DNA of 33,147 nt, taken from NCBI GenBank assembly GCA_024691985.1, contig JAILNC010000060.1:1-33147 (forward strand), given 5' to 3'. This DNA is from Oscillospiraceae bacterium. Its GTDB lineage: Bacteria; Bacillota; Clostridia; Oscillospirales; Oscillospiraceae. The translations under genes and the position numbers were made by a program. Positions 1 through 7,803 of the stretch are shown here, one piece after another. How positions within the stretch are numbered: the stretch's first letter is position 1; the number at the start of each line of letters is the position of its first letter. Under the pieces are notes generated by a model. The model saw only the letters and a program-made list of their open reading frames with translations. It had not been told where the DNA came from and did no database searches.

Positions 1-251
1 AGGTGCCGGGCCGGGGCGAGACCTTCACGTTCCAGGGCCCCATGGGCCTGACCACCGTTCTGCCCGGCGCAGCGGTGAAGGAGGGCGACACCTTCCTCGG
101 CTGGAAGGGCACCGTCAACGGCGAGACCGAGACCTTCCGCGCCGGACAGCGGGTCCACCTCTGGGAGGCGGTCAGCTTCAAGGCTGCCTGGGCTTCGGAC
201 AGCGACGTGAATCCCGACGAGGCGGGCATGAAGCTCGACGTCAGGGGCTGA
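1..251 (+). CDS. C-terminal end of a surface-type protein with a Listeria/Bacteroides-like repeat (partial)
   Basis: This is an open frame running in from the left edge and ending at TGA 249-251, so its true start lies outside the window. The 80-odd visible residues contain a GDTFLGWKG...ETFRAGQ...VSFKAAWA pattern. That matches the usual 'F-x-GW ... Y/F-x-AG ... F-x-A-x-W' layout of InlB B-type (Listeria-Bacteroides) repeats found in secreted or wall-attached Firmicutes proteins. After the repeat there is only a short polar tail, with no LPXTG motif and no membrane anchor, so attachment if any must be N-terminal. The repeat family is recognised by pattern only, and the function of the whole protein cannot be judged. 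Confidence 0.6.
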   Translation, partial: VPGRGETFTFQGPMGLTTVLPGAAVKEGDTFLGWKGTVNGETETFRAGQRVHLWEAVSFKAAWASDSDVNPDEAGMKLDVRG

Positions 252-266
252 TCAAAAACGGTACAG

Positions 267-656
267 CAGCCGCGCGGTTTTCCGCGCGGCTGCAATTTAT
301 AAACAAAGGCTGCAATGCAAAGTCCTGTGTCATCCCGAGCGAAGCCGAGGGATCTTAAACGTCCGGGAGAGCTTGCTTCAAAGATCTCTCCGCCCGCTTC
401 GCCCGGTCGAGATGACACCGAGCGGGTACTTTGCCGACAGTCACAAACAGCCGCGCGGTTTTCCGCGCGGCTGCAATATTAATAAACAAAGGCTGCAATG
501 CAAGGTCTTGTGTCATCCCGAGCGAAGCCGAGGGATCTTAAACGTCCGGGAGAGCTTACTTCAAAGATCTCTCCGCTCGCTTCGCCCGGTCGAGATGACA
601 CCGAGCGGGTACTTTGCCGACAGTCACAAACAGCCGCGGGATCTTTCCCGCGGCTG
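267..656. repeat. Tandemly duplicated ~182-bp repeat (hairpin plus dispersed palindrome), with a third terminator hairpin
   Basis: The gene-free stretch 252-677 holds two direct copies (about 267-447 and 448-630) that are nearly identical at an offset of 181-183 bp. Each copy starts with a strong hairpin (CAGCCGCGCGG/CCGCGCGGCTG with a TTTT loop) and contains a ~92-bp palindromic element (327-418 and 510-601) bounded by GTGTCAT and ATGACAC. A third hairpin at 631-656 is followed by a T-rich tract. The palindromic element resembles the TGTCATTCTGAGG...AGGATGACA elements at 20097, 20838 and 23424 but has a different core (CCCGAGCGAAGCCGAGGG). No credible coding sequence is present. Confidence 0.85.
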
Positions 657-664
657 TTTCTTTA
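631..664. terminator. Bidirectional rho-independent terminator
   Basis: The stem CAGCCGCGGGA/TCCCGCGGCTG is followed by TTTCTTTA on the plus strand. It lies between the upstream surface-protein gene and the convergent patB-type gene, so it may serve both. Confidence 0.6.
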
Positions 665-677
665 TGTGCTTTGGGGT

Positions 678-1856
678 CTATCCGCGTTTGTCGAAGGCCT
701 GCTTGAGCTGCAGCATGGCCTGCTCGACGACGGAGCGGGGGCAGGCGAGGTTGAAGCGCTCGAACAGGGCGGTCTCCGCGCCGAAGATTCTGCCGGAGTC
801 CAGCCAGAGCTTCGCGTCGTCCACGATCAGATGCTCCAGCTCCTCAGCGGTCAGCCCGCAGCGGGAGAAGTCCACCCAGAGCAGGTAGGTCCCCTCCGGG
901 TCCACGACCTTCGCGTTGGGGATGTTCTCCTCGATGAAGGCCTTGGCGTACTGCACGTTGCCGTAAATGTACTCGACCAGCTCGTCGACCCAGTCGGCGC
1001 CCAGGGTGTAGCAGGCCATCAGCGCGCATTGGCCCATGATGTTCCCCTGGCTGTAGCCCGCCGCCGTGTTGGCTTTGCGGTACTTCGCGCGCAGCTCCGG
1101 GTCGGGGATGATGATGTTGGCCGCCTGGAGCCCCGCGATGTTGAAGGTCTTGCCGGGCGAACTGTAGAAGGCCAGGATCTTCCGGTACTTCTCGGGCAGG
1201 CACATGCAGCTGAAGAAGCGGCGTCCGGGGAAGATGAAGTCGCTGTGGATCTCGTCGACCATGAGGACGACATTGTTGGCGAGGCAGAGATCGGCGACCT
1301 TCACGAGCTCCTCCTCGGTCCAGACGCGGCCGACCGGGTTGTGCGGACTGCAGAAGATCAGGGCCTTGACGCCCTCCTCTTTGATCTTGCGCTCCATGTC
1401 CGCGAAGTCGATGGAATAGCGCCCGTCCTCGTAGTGCAACTGGCAGTTGACAAGCTTCCTGCCGTTGTTGCGGATGGCCTCGCTGAACGGGTAGTAGACC
1501 GGCTGCATGACCATGACCGCATCGCCCGGCTCGGTAAAGGCGGTGACGCTGACGTGGATGCCGTAGACCAGGCAGGCGCCGAGCGTGACCCAGTCCGGCT
1601 CCGCGGTGAAGCCGTAGCGCGTGGAGTACCAGTGATTGAGCGCCTCGAAATAGTCGTCCAGCGGGTCGGTATAGCCGAAGATGCCGTGTTCGATGCGCTT
1701 ATGCAGGGCATTCAGGATCTCGTCCGGGAGCCGGAAATCCATGTCCGCGACCCACATGGGCAGCAGATCGTCCCGGCCCTTGCGCTTCATGCCGAAATCG
1801 TATTTCAGACAGTCCGTACCGCGCCGGTCGACGATCTCGTCAAAATTGTATTTCAT
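678..1856 (-). CDS. PatB/MalY-type pyridoxal-phosphate C-S lyase (cystathionine beta-lyase-like aminotransferase class I/II)
   Basis: This cytoplasmic PLP enzyme of fold type I probably cleaves C-S bonds in cystathionine, cysteine or S-conjugates. The N-terminus (KYDFG...LPMWVADMDF) is the characteristic PatB/MalY opening. CSPHNPVGR and DEIHSDF are the substrate/cofactor motifs, and SSPGKTFNIAGLQ carries the Schiff-base lysine (about residue 236). The length of about 392 residues is normal for the family. A TTG at 1862 is in frame, but the GGGAGG at 1864-1869 sits 7 nt before ATG 1856 and only 1 nt from the TTG, so ATG is chosen. It follows the antiporter gene by 30 bp and must share its promoter. 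The exact substrate cannot be read from sequence. Confidence 0.9.
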   Translation of the reverse strand: MKYNFDEIVDRRGTDCLKYDFGMKRKGRDDLLPMWVADMDFRLPDEILNALHKRIEHGIFGYTDPLDDYFEALNHWYSTRYGFTAEPDWVTLGACLVYGIHVSVTAFTEPGDAVMVMQPVYYPFSEAIRNNGRKLVNCQLHYEDGRYSIDFADMERKIKEEGVKALIFCSPHNPVGRVWTEEELVKVADLCLANNVVLMVDEIHSDFIFPGRRFFSCMCLPEKYRKILAFYSSPGKTFNIAGLQAANIIIPDPELRAKYRKANTAAGYSQGNIMGQCALMACYTLGADWVDELVEYIYGNVQYAKAFIEENIPNAKVVDPEGTYLLWVDFSRCGLTAEELEHLIVDDAKLWLDSGRIFGAETALFERFNLACPRSVVEQAMLQLKQAFDKRG

Positions 1857-1886
1857 TGTCAAGCCTCCCGCAAAAGCCCCGGCCGC

Positions 1887-3248
1887 TCAGACCGAGGAGG
1901 CCGCCTTCTGCGCGTTCTCGAAGGCCTTCTCCTCCGGCGTGCGCAGCAGGCCGAGCTGGATGGTGACGCAGGTCGCGATCAGCAGGGCGATCGGGTAGAA
2001 CGAGTATTTCAGGACCGTGAAGGGGGAGTCGCCGCTCATGGCCGTGAGCATCATGATGCCGCCGTCGTGCGGGATGAGCATCATGAAGCCGCAGGCGAAG
2101 ATGTCGACCAGAGAGGCCAGACGCTTCGGGGCGATGTGGTACTCCTCGCCCAGCTCGTTGGCGATGGGGCAGGAGACGATGATGGCCAGGGTGTTGTTGA
2201 CCAGCGCCGCGGACAGCACGCCGGACAGCAGGCCCAGACCGTACTCGGCGCTGCGGCGGTTGCGGATCTTCGCGCGGATCTTCTCGACGAACCACTCGAT
2301 GCCGCCGTACTCGCGCGCAAGGCCGACCGTGCCGGAGATCAGGGCCGCCGCGATGGAGATGGAGAACATGTCGGCCATGCCCTCGCCGATGCCCTGGATC
2401 CACTCGAGGAAGCCGCAGGAGCCGGTCGCGAAGCCGATGACGCCGGTGGAGGCGATGCCGAGCAGCAGCACGGATGTTACGTTCATGCCGGCCAGCGCCG
2501 TGACCAGGACCAGCAGATAGGGCAGGACCTTGAGCACGTTGAAGGCGCCCGACTCGACCGCGCCGCTGCCGGTGCCGCCGAAGACGGTGTACAGCGCCAT
2601 GGCGATCAGCGCCGCGGGCAGGGCGATCCAGAAGTTCATCTTGAACTTGTCGCGCATCTCGGAGCCGCAGCCCTTGGCCGCGGAGATCGTCGTGTCGGAG
2701 ATCATGGACAGGTTGTCGCCGAAGTAGGAGCCGCCGATGACCGCCGCTGCGGTGATGGCGGTGCTCAGGCCCGCGCCCTGCGCCACGCTCAGCGCGACGG
2801 GGCCCATGGCCGCGATCGTGCCCATGGAGGTGCCGATCGCCGTGGAAATCAGACAGCACATCAGGAACACGCCGGGGATGAGGAGCTTGGTGGGGATGAA
2901 GTGCAGGGCCAGGTTGACCACGGACTCCTTGCCGCCCATGGTGGCCGCCGCGCCCTGGAAGCCGCTGGCGAGCAGGTAGATCAGGATGACCTGCATGACG
3001 CCCTCGTTGCCCATGTGCTTGCAGAACAGATCGGTCTTCTGCTGGATGGATTCGCCGGGCTGCATCAGCATCGCCACGGCGAAGCCGACCAGCAGCGCCA
3101 CATGCCGCGGGAACGCGCCGAAGGTCTTCTCCGCGCCCATGATCGACAGGATCACGCCGGTGCCGATGTACAGAGCGAGGAACACGAGCAGCGGCAGGAA
3201 CGCCCACCCGCCGAGGGACTTCTTTTCAAGGGTCTTCTTTTCGCTCAT
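1887..3248 (-). CDS. NhaC-family Na+/H+ antiporter-like membrane transporter
   Basis: This is a polytopic inner-membrane protein of about 453 residues with roughly a dozen hydrophobic segments and family-typical stretches (STAIGTSMGTIAAMGPVAL, GGSYFGDNLSMISDTTI, NNTLAIIV, IPHDGGIMML). Such transporters exchange Na+ or H+, and several members move organic substrates instead. The open frame extends to 3329, but ATG 3248 has AAAGGAG 9 nt upstream and follows the mapped promoter with a sensible leader, so the shorter start is chosen. The downstream partner is a C-S lyase. By inference, the transporter may carry the sulfur amino acid or organic acid that the lyase handles, rather than acting purely in pH homeostasis. 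Confidence 0.85.
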   Translation of the reverse strand: MSEKKTLEKKSLGGWAFLPLLVFLALYIGTGVILSIMGAEKTFGAFPRHVALLVGFAVAMLMQPGESIQQKTDLFCKHMGNEGVMQVILIYLLASGFQGAAATMGGKESVVNLALHFIPTKLLIPGVFLMCCLISTAIGTSMGTIAAMGPVALSVAQGAGLSTAITAAAVIGGSYFGDNLSMISDTTISAAKGCGSEMRDKFKMNFWIALPAALIAMALYTVFGGTGSGAVESGAFNVLKVLPYLLVLVTALAGMNVTSVLLLGIASTGVIGFATGSCGFLEWIQGIGEGMADMFSISIAAALISGTVGLAREYGGIEWFVEKIRAKIRNRRSAEYGLGLLSGVLSAALVNNTLAIIVSCPIANELGEEYHIAPKRLASLVDIFACGFMMLIPHDGGIMMLTAMSGDSPFTVLKYSFYPIALLIATCVTIQLGLLRTPEEKAFENAQKAASSV

Positions 3249-3313
3249 GGAATACTTCTCTCCTTTACATGATTTTTTCCGCGCCGGAAAAAATACTTCC
3301 GGTTTCTGAACTA

Positions 3314-3342
3314 ATTTTACCAGATTCATATACCTATGTCAA
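3314..3342 (-). promoter_or_regulatory. Sigma-A promoter of the antiporter/C-S lyase operon
   Basis: On the minus strand TTGACA (3342-3337) is followed by a 17-bp spacer and TAAAAT (3319-3314). The predicted transcription start is about 60 nt before ATG 3248. Confidence 0.8.
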
Positions 3343-3347
3343 CGGTA

Positions 3348-3390
3348 GGCAGACGAAAATACAGGGTTTTCTTAAGTTTTTTCGTCTGCC
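3348..3390. promoter_or_regulatory. 12-bp inverted repeat, candidate operator
   Basis: The perfect arms GGCAGACGAAAA (3348-3359) and TTTTCGTCTGCC (3379-3390) are centred 31 bp apart, close to three helical turns, and end 5 bp upstream of the -35 box. No U-tract follows on either strand, so a regulator site is more likely than a terminator. Confidence 0.45.
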
Positions 3391-3429
3391 CCCGCCGTTT
3401 TGATTTCCAGCCCGGAAGGCGCCCGGCGC

Positions 3430-3458
3430 TTGAATCCGGCGGCGAACTGTGTTAGGAT
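3430..3458 (+). promoter_or_regulatory. Promoter of the acyl-ACP thioesterase gene
   Basis: TTGAAT (3430-3435), a 17-bp spacer, then TAGGAT (3453-3458). The start codon follows closely, giving a short leader. Confidence 0.6.
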
Positions 3459-3478
3459 AGCGCAAAGGAGAGATGCAC

Positions 3479-4198
3479 ATGGAACAGGTCTATGAACAGC
3501 GCCTTACCGTCGGCATGAGCGCCTGCGACGCCGACCGCCTGCTCAGTCATCCGGCGGCCTTCAACCTCCTGCAGGACGTCTCCGCCGCGCACGGCGCGCT
3601 GCTCGGCGTCGGGCCGCTGGATTTGGAAAAGCGCTCCCTCTTCTGGCTGATCGTCAAGGTGAAGATGCTCTTTGACCGCAGGCCGGGGCTCGGGGAGAAG
3701 GTCCTGCTGCGCACCTGGCCGGACAGGCCCGGGCCGCTGCGCTTCACCCGCAGCTACGAGCTCGTCGGCGAGGGCGGGACGCTGATGCGCGCCCGGACCG
3801 AGTGGGCGGTGATCGACGTCGGGACGCGGCGCGTGATCCGGGCCGGGGACGTCTTCCCGGCGGAGCTCAGCTACGACCGCCCGCCCGCCTGCACGGAGGC
3901 CTTCCCCCGCATCGGCGAGGGCTTCGGCGGGATCGAGCCCTTCGCGTCCTATACGGTGAGCTCCTCCGACATCGACCTCGGCGGGCACATGAACAACGCG
4001 GCCTATCCGCGCGCCCTCTTCGGCGCCTTCACCGTGGCCGAGCGCCGGGCGATGGACCCGCGCAGCGTCGATCTGATCTACCGCGCGCCCTGCTACGAGG
4101 GCGAGACCCTGGCCTTCCGCCGGCGGGAAAACGGCGGCGCGCTGGAGGTCTGCGCCTCCCGCGGGGACGAGACCGTCCTCCTCGCGCGCCTGTCGTAG
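3479..4198 (+). CDS. Acyl-ACP thioesterase (double hotdog fold)
   Basis: This predicted cytoplasmic thioesterase would release fatty acids from acyl carrier protein. It is about 239 residues, the normal size for bacterial FatA/FatB-like enzymes with two tandem hotdog domains. The first half has the SFWLIVKVKM-like strand and helix pattern. The second half has DIDLGGHMNNAAYPRAL, the equivalent of the plant N-x-H-V-N-N-x-x-Y catalytic helix region. ATG 3473 is in frame, but the AAAGGAG at 3464-3470 is 2 nt from it and 8 nt from ATG 3479, so 3479 is preferred. The TAG stop lies in a GTAGGGGC repeat (see findings). It is a single-gene unit, convergent with the PI-PLC gene. Confidence 0.85.
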   Translation: MEQVYEQRLTVGMSACDADRLLSHPAAFNLLQDVSAAHGALLGVGPLDLEKRSLFWLIVKVKMLFDRRPGLGEKVLLRTWPDRPGPLRFTRSYELVGEGGTLMRARTEWAVIDVGTRRVIRAGDVFPAELSYDRPPACTEAFPRIGEGFGGIEPFASYTVSSSDIDLGGHMNNAAYPRALFGAFTVAERRAMDPRSVDLIYRAPCYEGETLAFRRRENGGALEVCASRGDETVLLARLS

Positions 4199-4247
4199 GG
4201 GCCGACGCCCTCGGCGGCCCGGCGGGATCCGGTATATCATACAAAAG

Positions 4248-4291
4248 AATGTGCGGCGAATTCGTTAAAGCAACGGATTCGCCGCACATTT
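4248..4291. terminator. Bidirectional terminator between convergent genes
   Basis: The perfect arms AATGTGCGGCGAAT (4248-4261) and ATTCGCCGCACATT (4277-4290) are flanked by T-rich sequence on both strands. The hairpin lies between the convergent thioesterase and PI-PLC genes. Confidence 0.8.
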
Positions 4292-4359
4292 CCTGTTGTT
4301 TTGCAGTTGCCCCGCGCGGGACGCCCGGGGTCGTCCCCTACAGCAGGGGGAGGCGGGGG

Positions 4360-5334
4360 CTACTGAAAGTTCGCGCGGTAGATATGCTCGGCAAGGGCCG
4401 GGGTGCCGAAGTCCACGGCGATCCAGCCGCGCAGCGCGGCGCTGTCCAGCTCCGTCAGCTTCAGATTCAGCTTCTCGGCGAACTGGTAGGGATGCCCGTA
4501 GGTCGAGGTGCCCTTGGTGCTCAGGAAGCTGAGGACCGCGTCGCCCGCCTGCGCGGGGACCTCAAGCCCGGCGGTGAAGGCGTCCCACTTGTCGTTGACG
4601 CCGTACTCGAAACGGTCCTGCACCCAGAGGCGATAGGAGCCCTGCTCCTCCATGACCGCGTTCTGAGTCACGTCGGCTGCGCCCTTCTGATCCGCCCAGA
4701 GCAGGGGCAGGCCGTCGCCCTCCTCCCAGCGGCGCAGCAGCACGAGCTTCCCGCGCGCCTCGCCGAGGGTCGGCATCTCGTCGGTCACGAGCCAGTATTC
4801 CGGCCGCGCGCCGATAAAGCCGTCGAGCGCCTTCGCCATGTCCGCGTCCGGGGAATCGCCGTGCTCGTGCTTGACCGCGAAGAGCACGGTCTCCGTCGGG
4901 TGCGCGGCGAGGAAGGCGCAGCAGTCGGCCAGCACCTCGTCGAGATACAGCTTCCCGCCGAGGAGCGAGCGTTTGCAGTTGGTGAAGCCGTGCATCAGAC
5001 GCGGGAAGTCAGCCCCCTTGTCCGCGTCGCCGAGGCGGATGTCGAGATAGCGGAAGCCTGCCACGAGCTGTTCGCCGACCGACAGGACCTGGCACTTGGA
5101 GAAGTACGCGAGCTGGACATACTGCGTCGCGCTGTCGTGCGTGCCGGGGATCACGATATCGCTCAGCGGCGTGTCGTCCGGCAGAGCGGCCATCCAGTCC
5201 GCGCTGCCCGCGACCGGGCTCGTGTCCGCGCTCTCGGTCATCGGCAGGACGACCATGCCCAGCACGATGAACAGCAGCACGACCGGCACCATCACCAGCG
5301 TGCGCCCGATGCGGCGCGTGCTTTGTTTCTTCAT
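4360..5334 (-). CDS. Membrane-anchored phosphatidylinositol-specific phospholipase C X-domain protein
   Basis: This predicted extracytoplasmic phosphodiesterase has about 324 residues. An N-terminal hydrophobic helix (about residues 13-32, after MKKQSTRRIGR) acts as a signal anchor and has no lipobox. The catalytic core is clear: IPGTHDSATQ supplies the first His-Asp pair, FRYLDIRLG the arginine, and RLMHGF the second histidine, as in Bacillus PI-PLC. The start is ATG 5334, with GGAGGG 7 nt upstream. It begins 16 nt after the stop of the 490-residue membrane protein and is therefore its operon partner. By inference it acts on a phosphodiester-linked lipid or glycan at the cell surface. Phosphatidylinositol itself need not be the substrate. 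Confidence 0.85.
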   Translation of the reverse strand: MKKQSTRRIGRTLVMVPVVLLFIVLGMVVLPMTESADTSPVAGSADWMAALPDDTPLSDIVIPGTHDSATQYVQLAYFSKCQVLSVGEQLVAGFRYLDIRLGDADKGADFPRLMHGFTNCKRSLLGGKLYLDEVLADCCAFLAAHPTETVLFAVKHEHGDSPDADMAKALDGFIGARPEYWLVTDEMPTLGEARGKLVLLRRWEEGDGLPLLWADQKGAADVTQNAVMEEQGSYRLWVQDRFEYGVNDKWDAFTAGLEVPAQAGDAVLSFLSTKGTSTYGHPYQFAEKLNLKLTELDSAALRGWIAVDFGTPALAEHIYRANFQ

Positions 5335-5350
5335 CGCTTGTCCCTCCGTT

Positions 5351-6823
5351 TCATTCCGCGGCAAGGGCCGCGGCCTTTTTCGCCCTGAGCCGGCGGCGCA
5401 GCAGGCACAGCGCCGCCGTCGCCGTCAGGAAGGCGTAGAGATATTCGGAATAGTAATACTTGAAGTACGCCGTCGGCAGCAGCAGCGTGGTGATCACAAA
5501 GTGGCACAGGTGCCCGCTCGTCACGAACCAGCCGAGCCAGTCGCGCTTTACGAGCGTCCAGACCCACACAACGAGCAGCCACAGCGTCGGCAGATACAGG
5601 CGCTGGAAGATGTTCGCCAGCTCGTCCAGCTTCCGGTCGTGGTAGGTCTGCTCGGAGATGTGCACCCAGCAGTCGATCTGATTGCGGAGGTAGACGAGGG
5701 GGTTGTGCAGCACGATGCGGACCATCGCCTCGCGGAAGCCCGCCACGTCCTCCGGCGCGGCGTCCGGGCGCAGGCCGACGTAGATGATCAGATTCTCGTT
5801 GTAGTTGTAGTCGCCCAGCTCCTCATTGAGCCTGTGCAGGGCCTCGAGGTCGATGTAGCGGTCGACCGCCGCGAGGTCCTCCGCGTTCTTCTCCTTGTCC
5901 AGGCCCTTGCGCTCCATGCCCGTGATCAGCGCCTCGAACAGGGGCAGGGACCGCCTGCCCGAGTCGATCTCCGAGACCAGGGTCTGGGGGAGCTGGACGG
6001 CAAGCTGCGCGGCGAGGAACACCGCCAGCGCCAGGGCCTTCCGCTTCCGGTCGAGCTGCGGGCGGTAGGCCAGCCAGAACAGGATCGGCGCGAGCACGAC
6101 GAGATAGATCCCCTCGCTCCGCCACTGGGTCAGGGCCGCCGCCGTCAGACACAGCAGCACATAGCCCGGCCGGGAAAGCGGCTTCTCCTCCGCCCGGTCG
6201 CACAGCAGCTTGACCGTGAAGACCAGATACAGCACCGCGTACGAGGGGATGCGGTGGATGCTCACGCTCAGGTACAGGCCCGGGGGCAGCAGGAAGGGCA
6301 GATACAGCAGGTACGCGAGGCGCGAGGCATAGAGCCGCCGCAGGCGGTATACGCACCAGCCCGCGCCGAGGCTGATGACGAAGATCTTGAAGACCACGGC
6401 CGCGGCCGGGTGGGGGAAGAGGCTCAGCCCCAGCATGGGGAGGACCATGGTCAGGTAGAAGAAAAAGCCGCCCATGGTCTCGTAGCGCATCGAGGCCTCG
6501 AGGATGCTGCTCTGGTCGCTGGGCTGCAGCGGCCAGAATTTTCCGTACACCCACAGGACGAGCAGCGCCGCGAACAGCGGCAGCGCGGCCTTGAGCGTGC
6601 CGGCCTCCGCGCCGTCCGTGCGCCATGTCCGCAGGGCCGTGACCAGAAAGCGCAGCAGCAGGACCAGCGTCGCCAGCAGCAGGAGCTTCACGGCGAACCG
6701 GGCCAGCGGGTGCTGCGCGGCGCTGCCCGCCTCGAAGACGAAGCGCTCGTACCGGAAGCTCAGCGCCCACCACACGAGGGCCAGCGCGTCGCTCGGGCGC
6801 AGATATTGTTTTATGCGATCCAT
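5351..6823 (-). CDS. Polytopic membrane protein, GT-C glycosyltransferase-like
   Basis: This 490-residue protein has roughly ten hydrophobic segments and an extended hydrophilic region of about 110 residues (about 300-410) that would face the outside. The layout of short loops with charged residues (for example QPSDQSSILEAS between early helices, HRIPSY, TQWRSEGIY) resembles lipid-linked-sugar-dependent GT-C transferases, but no decisive motif was recognised. ATG 6823 has GGGAGGGG upstream and its own sigma-A promoter. It is divergent from the GT2 operon and is followed at 16 nt by the PI-PLC gene. By inference it transfers a sugar from a polyprenyl phosphate carrier made by the neighbouring operon. 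A polymerase or other envelope membrane protein is possible. Confidence 0.6.
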   Translation of the reverse strand: MDRIKQYLRPSDALALVWWALSFRYERFVFEAGSAAQHPLARFAVKLLLLATLVLLLRFLVTALRTWRTDGAEAGTLKAALPLFAALLVLWVYGKFWPLQPSDQSSILEASMRYETMGGFFFYLTMVLPMLGLSLFPHPAAAVVFKIFVISLGAGWCVYRLRRLYASRLAYLLYLPFLLPPGLYLSVSIHRIPSYAVLYLVFTVKLLCDRAEEKPLSRPGYVLLCLTAAALTQWRSEGIYLVVLAPILFWLAYRPQLDRKRKALALAVFLAAQLAVQLPQTLVSEIDSGRRSLPLFEALITGMERKGLDKEKNAEDLAAVDRYIDLEALHRLNEELGDYNYNENLIIYVGLRPDAAPEDVAGFREAMVRIVLHNPLVYLRNQIDCWVHISEQTYHDRKLDELANIFQRLYLPTLWLLVVWVWTLVKRDWLGWFVTSGHLCHFVITTLLLPTAYFKYYYSEYLYAFLTATAALCLLRRRLRAKKAAALAAE

Positions 6824-6853
6824 AGGCAGCCCCTCCCGCGTTCTCTATGCTTC

Positions 6854-6882
6854 ATCATACACGCCGGAAAAAGCAAAGTCAA
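6854..6882 (-). promoter_or_regulatory. Promoter of the GT-C-like/PI-PLC operon
   Basis: Minus strand: TTGACT (6882-6877), a 17-bp spacer, then TATGAT (6859-6854). It lies back to back with the GT2 promoter. Confidence 0.75.
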
Positions 6883-6922
6883 GGCGGGGAAACGACGCGC
6901 GCGCCGCGGCGAGAGCTTCGTG

Positions 6923-6951
6923 TTGAAAACGGCGGATTTCTATGGTATTCT
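6923..6951 (+). promoter_or_regulatory. Promoter of the five-gene surface glycan operon
   Basis: TTGAAA (6923-6928), a 17-bp spacer, then TATTCT (6946-6951). The divergent -35 boxes are about 40 bp apart, leaving room for a shared regulator. Confidence 0.7.
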
Positions 6952-6996
6952 ATAAATTACACAACAACTCTCTCACAGAAAGCCGAGGGTGCAGGA

Positions 6997-7800
6997 ATGG
7001 ACAGGATTTTGCTCTTCATCCCCATGTACAACTGCGAGAAGCAGATCGTGCGCGTGCTCGCCCAGCTTAAGGGCGAGGCGGCGGGGTATCTGTCGCGGGT
7101 CATCGTGGTCAACAACCGCAGCACCGACGGCGGCGAACAGGCCGTTGTCGACTGGCTGCGCGAAAATCCCCTCAAGGTCCCCGTGAGCCTGCTGCGCAAC
7201 GACGAAAATTACGGCCTCGGCGGCTCGCACAAGGTCGCCTTCGCCTACGCGCTGGAGCACGGCTTCGACTACGTCGTCGTCCTGCACGGCGACGACCAGG
7301 GGGACATCGCCAATCTCCTGCCGTATCTCAAGAGCGGGGAGTACCGGGACTACGACTGCTTCCTCGGCGCGCGCTTCATGAAGGGCTCGCGCCTCAAGGG
7401 CTATTCGACCTTCCGCACCGTCGGCAACCGGGTCTACGACCTGCTCTTCTCCGTCGGCGCGGGGCGCATGGTCTACGACCTCGGCTCGGGCCTGAACATG
7501 TACAGGGTCAGCGCGCTCGAGGGCGGGTGGTATCTGCGCTTTCGGGACAATCTGATGTTCAACTGCTACATGCTGCTGGCGGCCTCGTACTTAAAGCAGA
7601 AGGTGAAGTTCTTCCCCATCGTCTGGCGCGAGGACGACCAGGTCTCGAACGTGAAGATGATGAGCCAGGCCATGCGCACGCTGGAGATGCTCTTCGGCTA
7701 CGTGAAGGACAAAAAGAGCCTGCTTGAAGCCGAGCACCGCGAGCGCGTGATCGAAGCCTACACCGCGCAGGAGATCTTCCGCACGGACGGGGAGGACTGA
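6997..7800 (+). CDS. Family 2 glycosyltransferase
   Basis: This GT-A fold transferase has 267 residues. IPMYNCEKQI opens the nucleotide-binding fold, VVNNRSTDGG is the second GT2 motif, and VVLHGDDQGD (Asp99-Asp100) supplies the metal-binding DXD. It has no transmembrane segment and resembles the catalytic part of polyprenyl-phosphate glycosyltransferases. The open frame starts at 6847, but that lies upstream of the promoter, so ATG 6997 is used even though its ribosome binding site (AGGGTGCAGGA) is only moderate. It is the first gene of an operon that ends in GtrA. GT2 plus GtrA is a known pairing for making and flipping undecaprenyl-phosphate sugars, so that role is likely but not proven. 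Confidence 0.85.
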   Translation: MDRILLFIPMYNCEKQIVRVLAQLKGEAAGYLSRVIVVNNRSTDGGEQAVVDWLRENPLKVPVSLLRNDENYGLGGSHKVAFAYALEHGFDYVVVLHGDDQGDIANLLPYLKSGEYRDYDCFLGARFMKGSRLKGYSTFRTVGNRVYDLLFSVGAGRMVYDLGSGLNMYRVSALEGGWYLRFRDNLMFNCYMLLAASYLKQKVKFFPIVWREDDQVSNVKMMSQAMRTLEMLFGYVKDKKSLLEAEHRERVIEAYTAQEIFRTDGED

Positions 7801-7803
7801 GAC

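Noticed and set aside
267-656. Possible CRISPR array
   Set aside because: There are only two copies of a ~182-bp unit without spacer-like variable segments, and no cas genes are present.
373-888. A short plus-strand frame with repeated peptide blocks (LQRSLRPLRPVEMTPSG)
   Set aside because: The peptide repetition is only translation of the tandem DNA repeat at 267-656, and the frame then runs antisense into the C-S lyase gene.
498-3272. A 924-codon plus-strand open frame
   Set aside because: It runs antisense through the C-S lyase and NhaC genes. Its composition (Arg/Ala/Asp/His-rich, no domain) is the mirror of high-GC codon bias, and those minus-strand genes have clear motifs.
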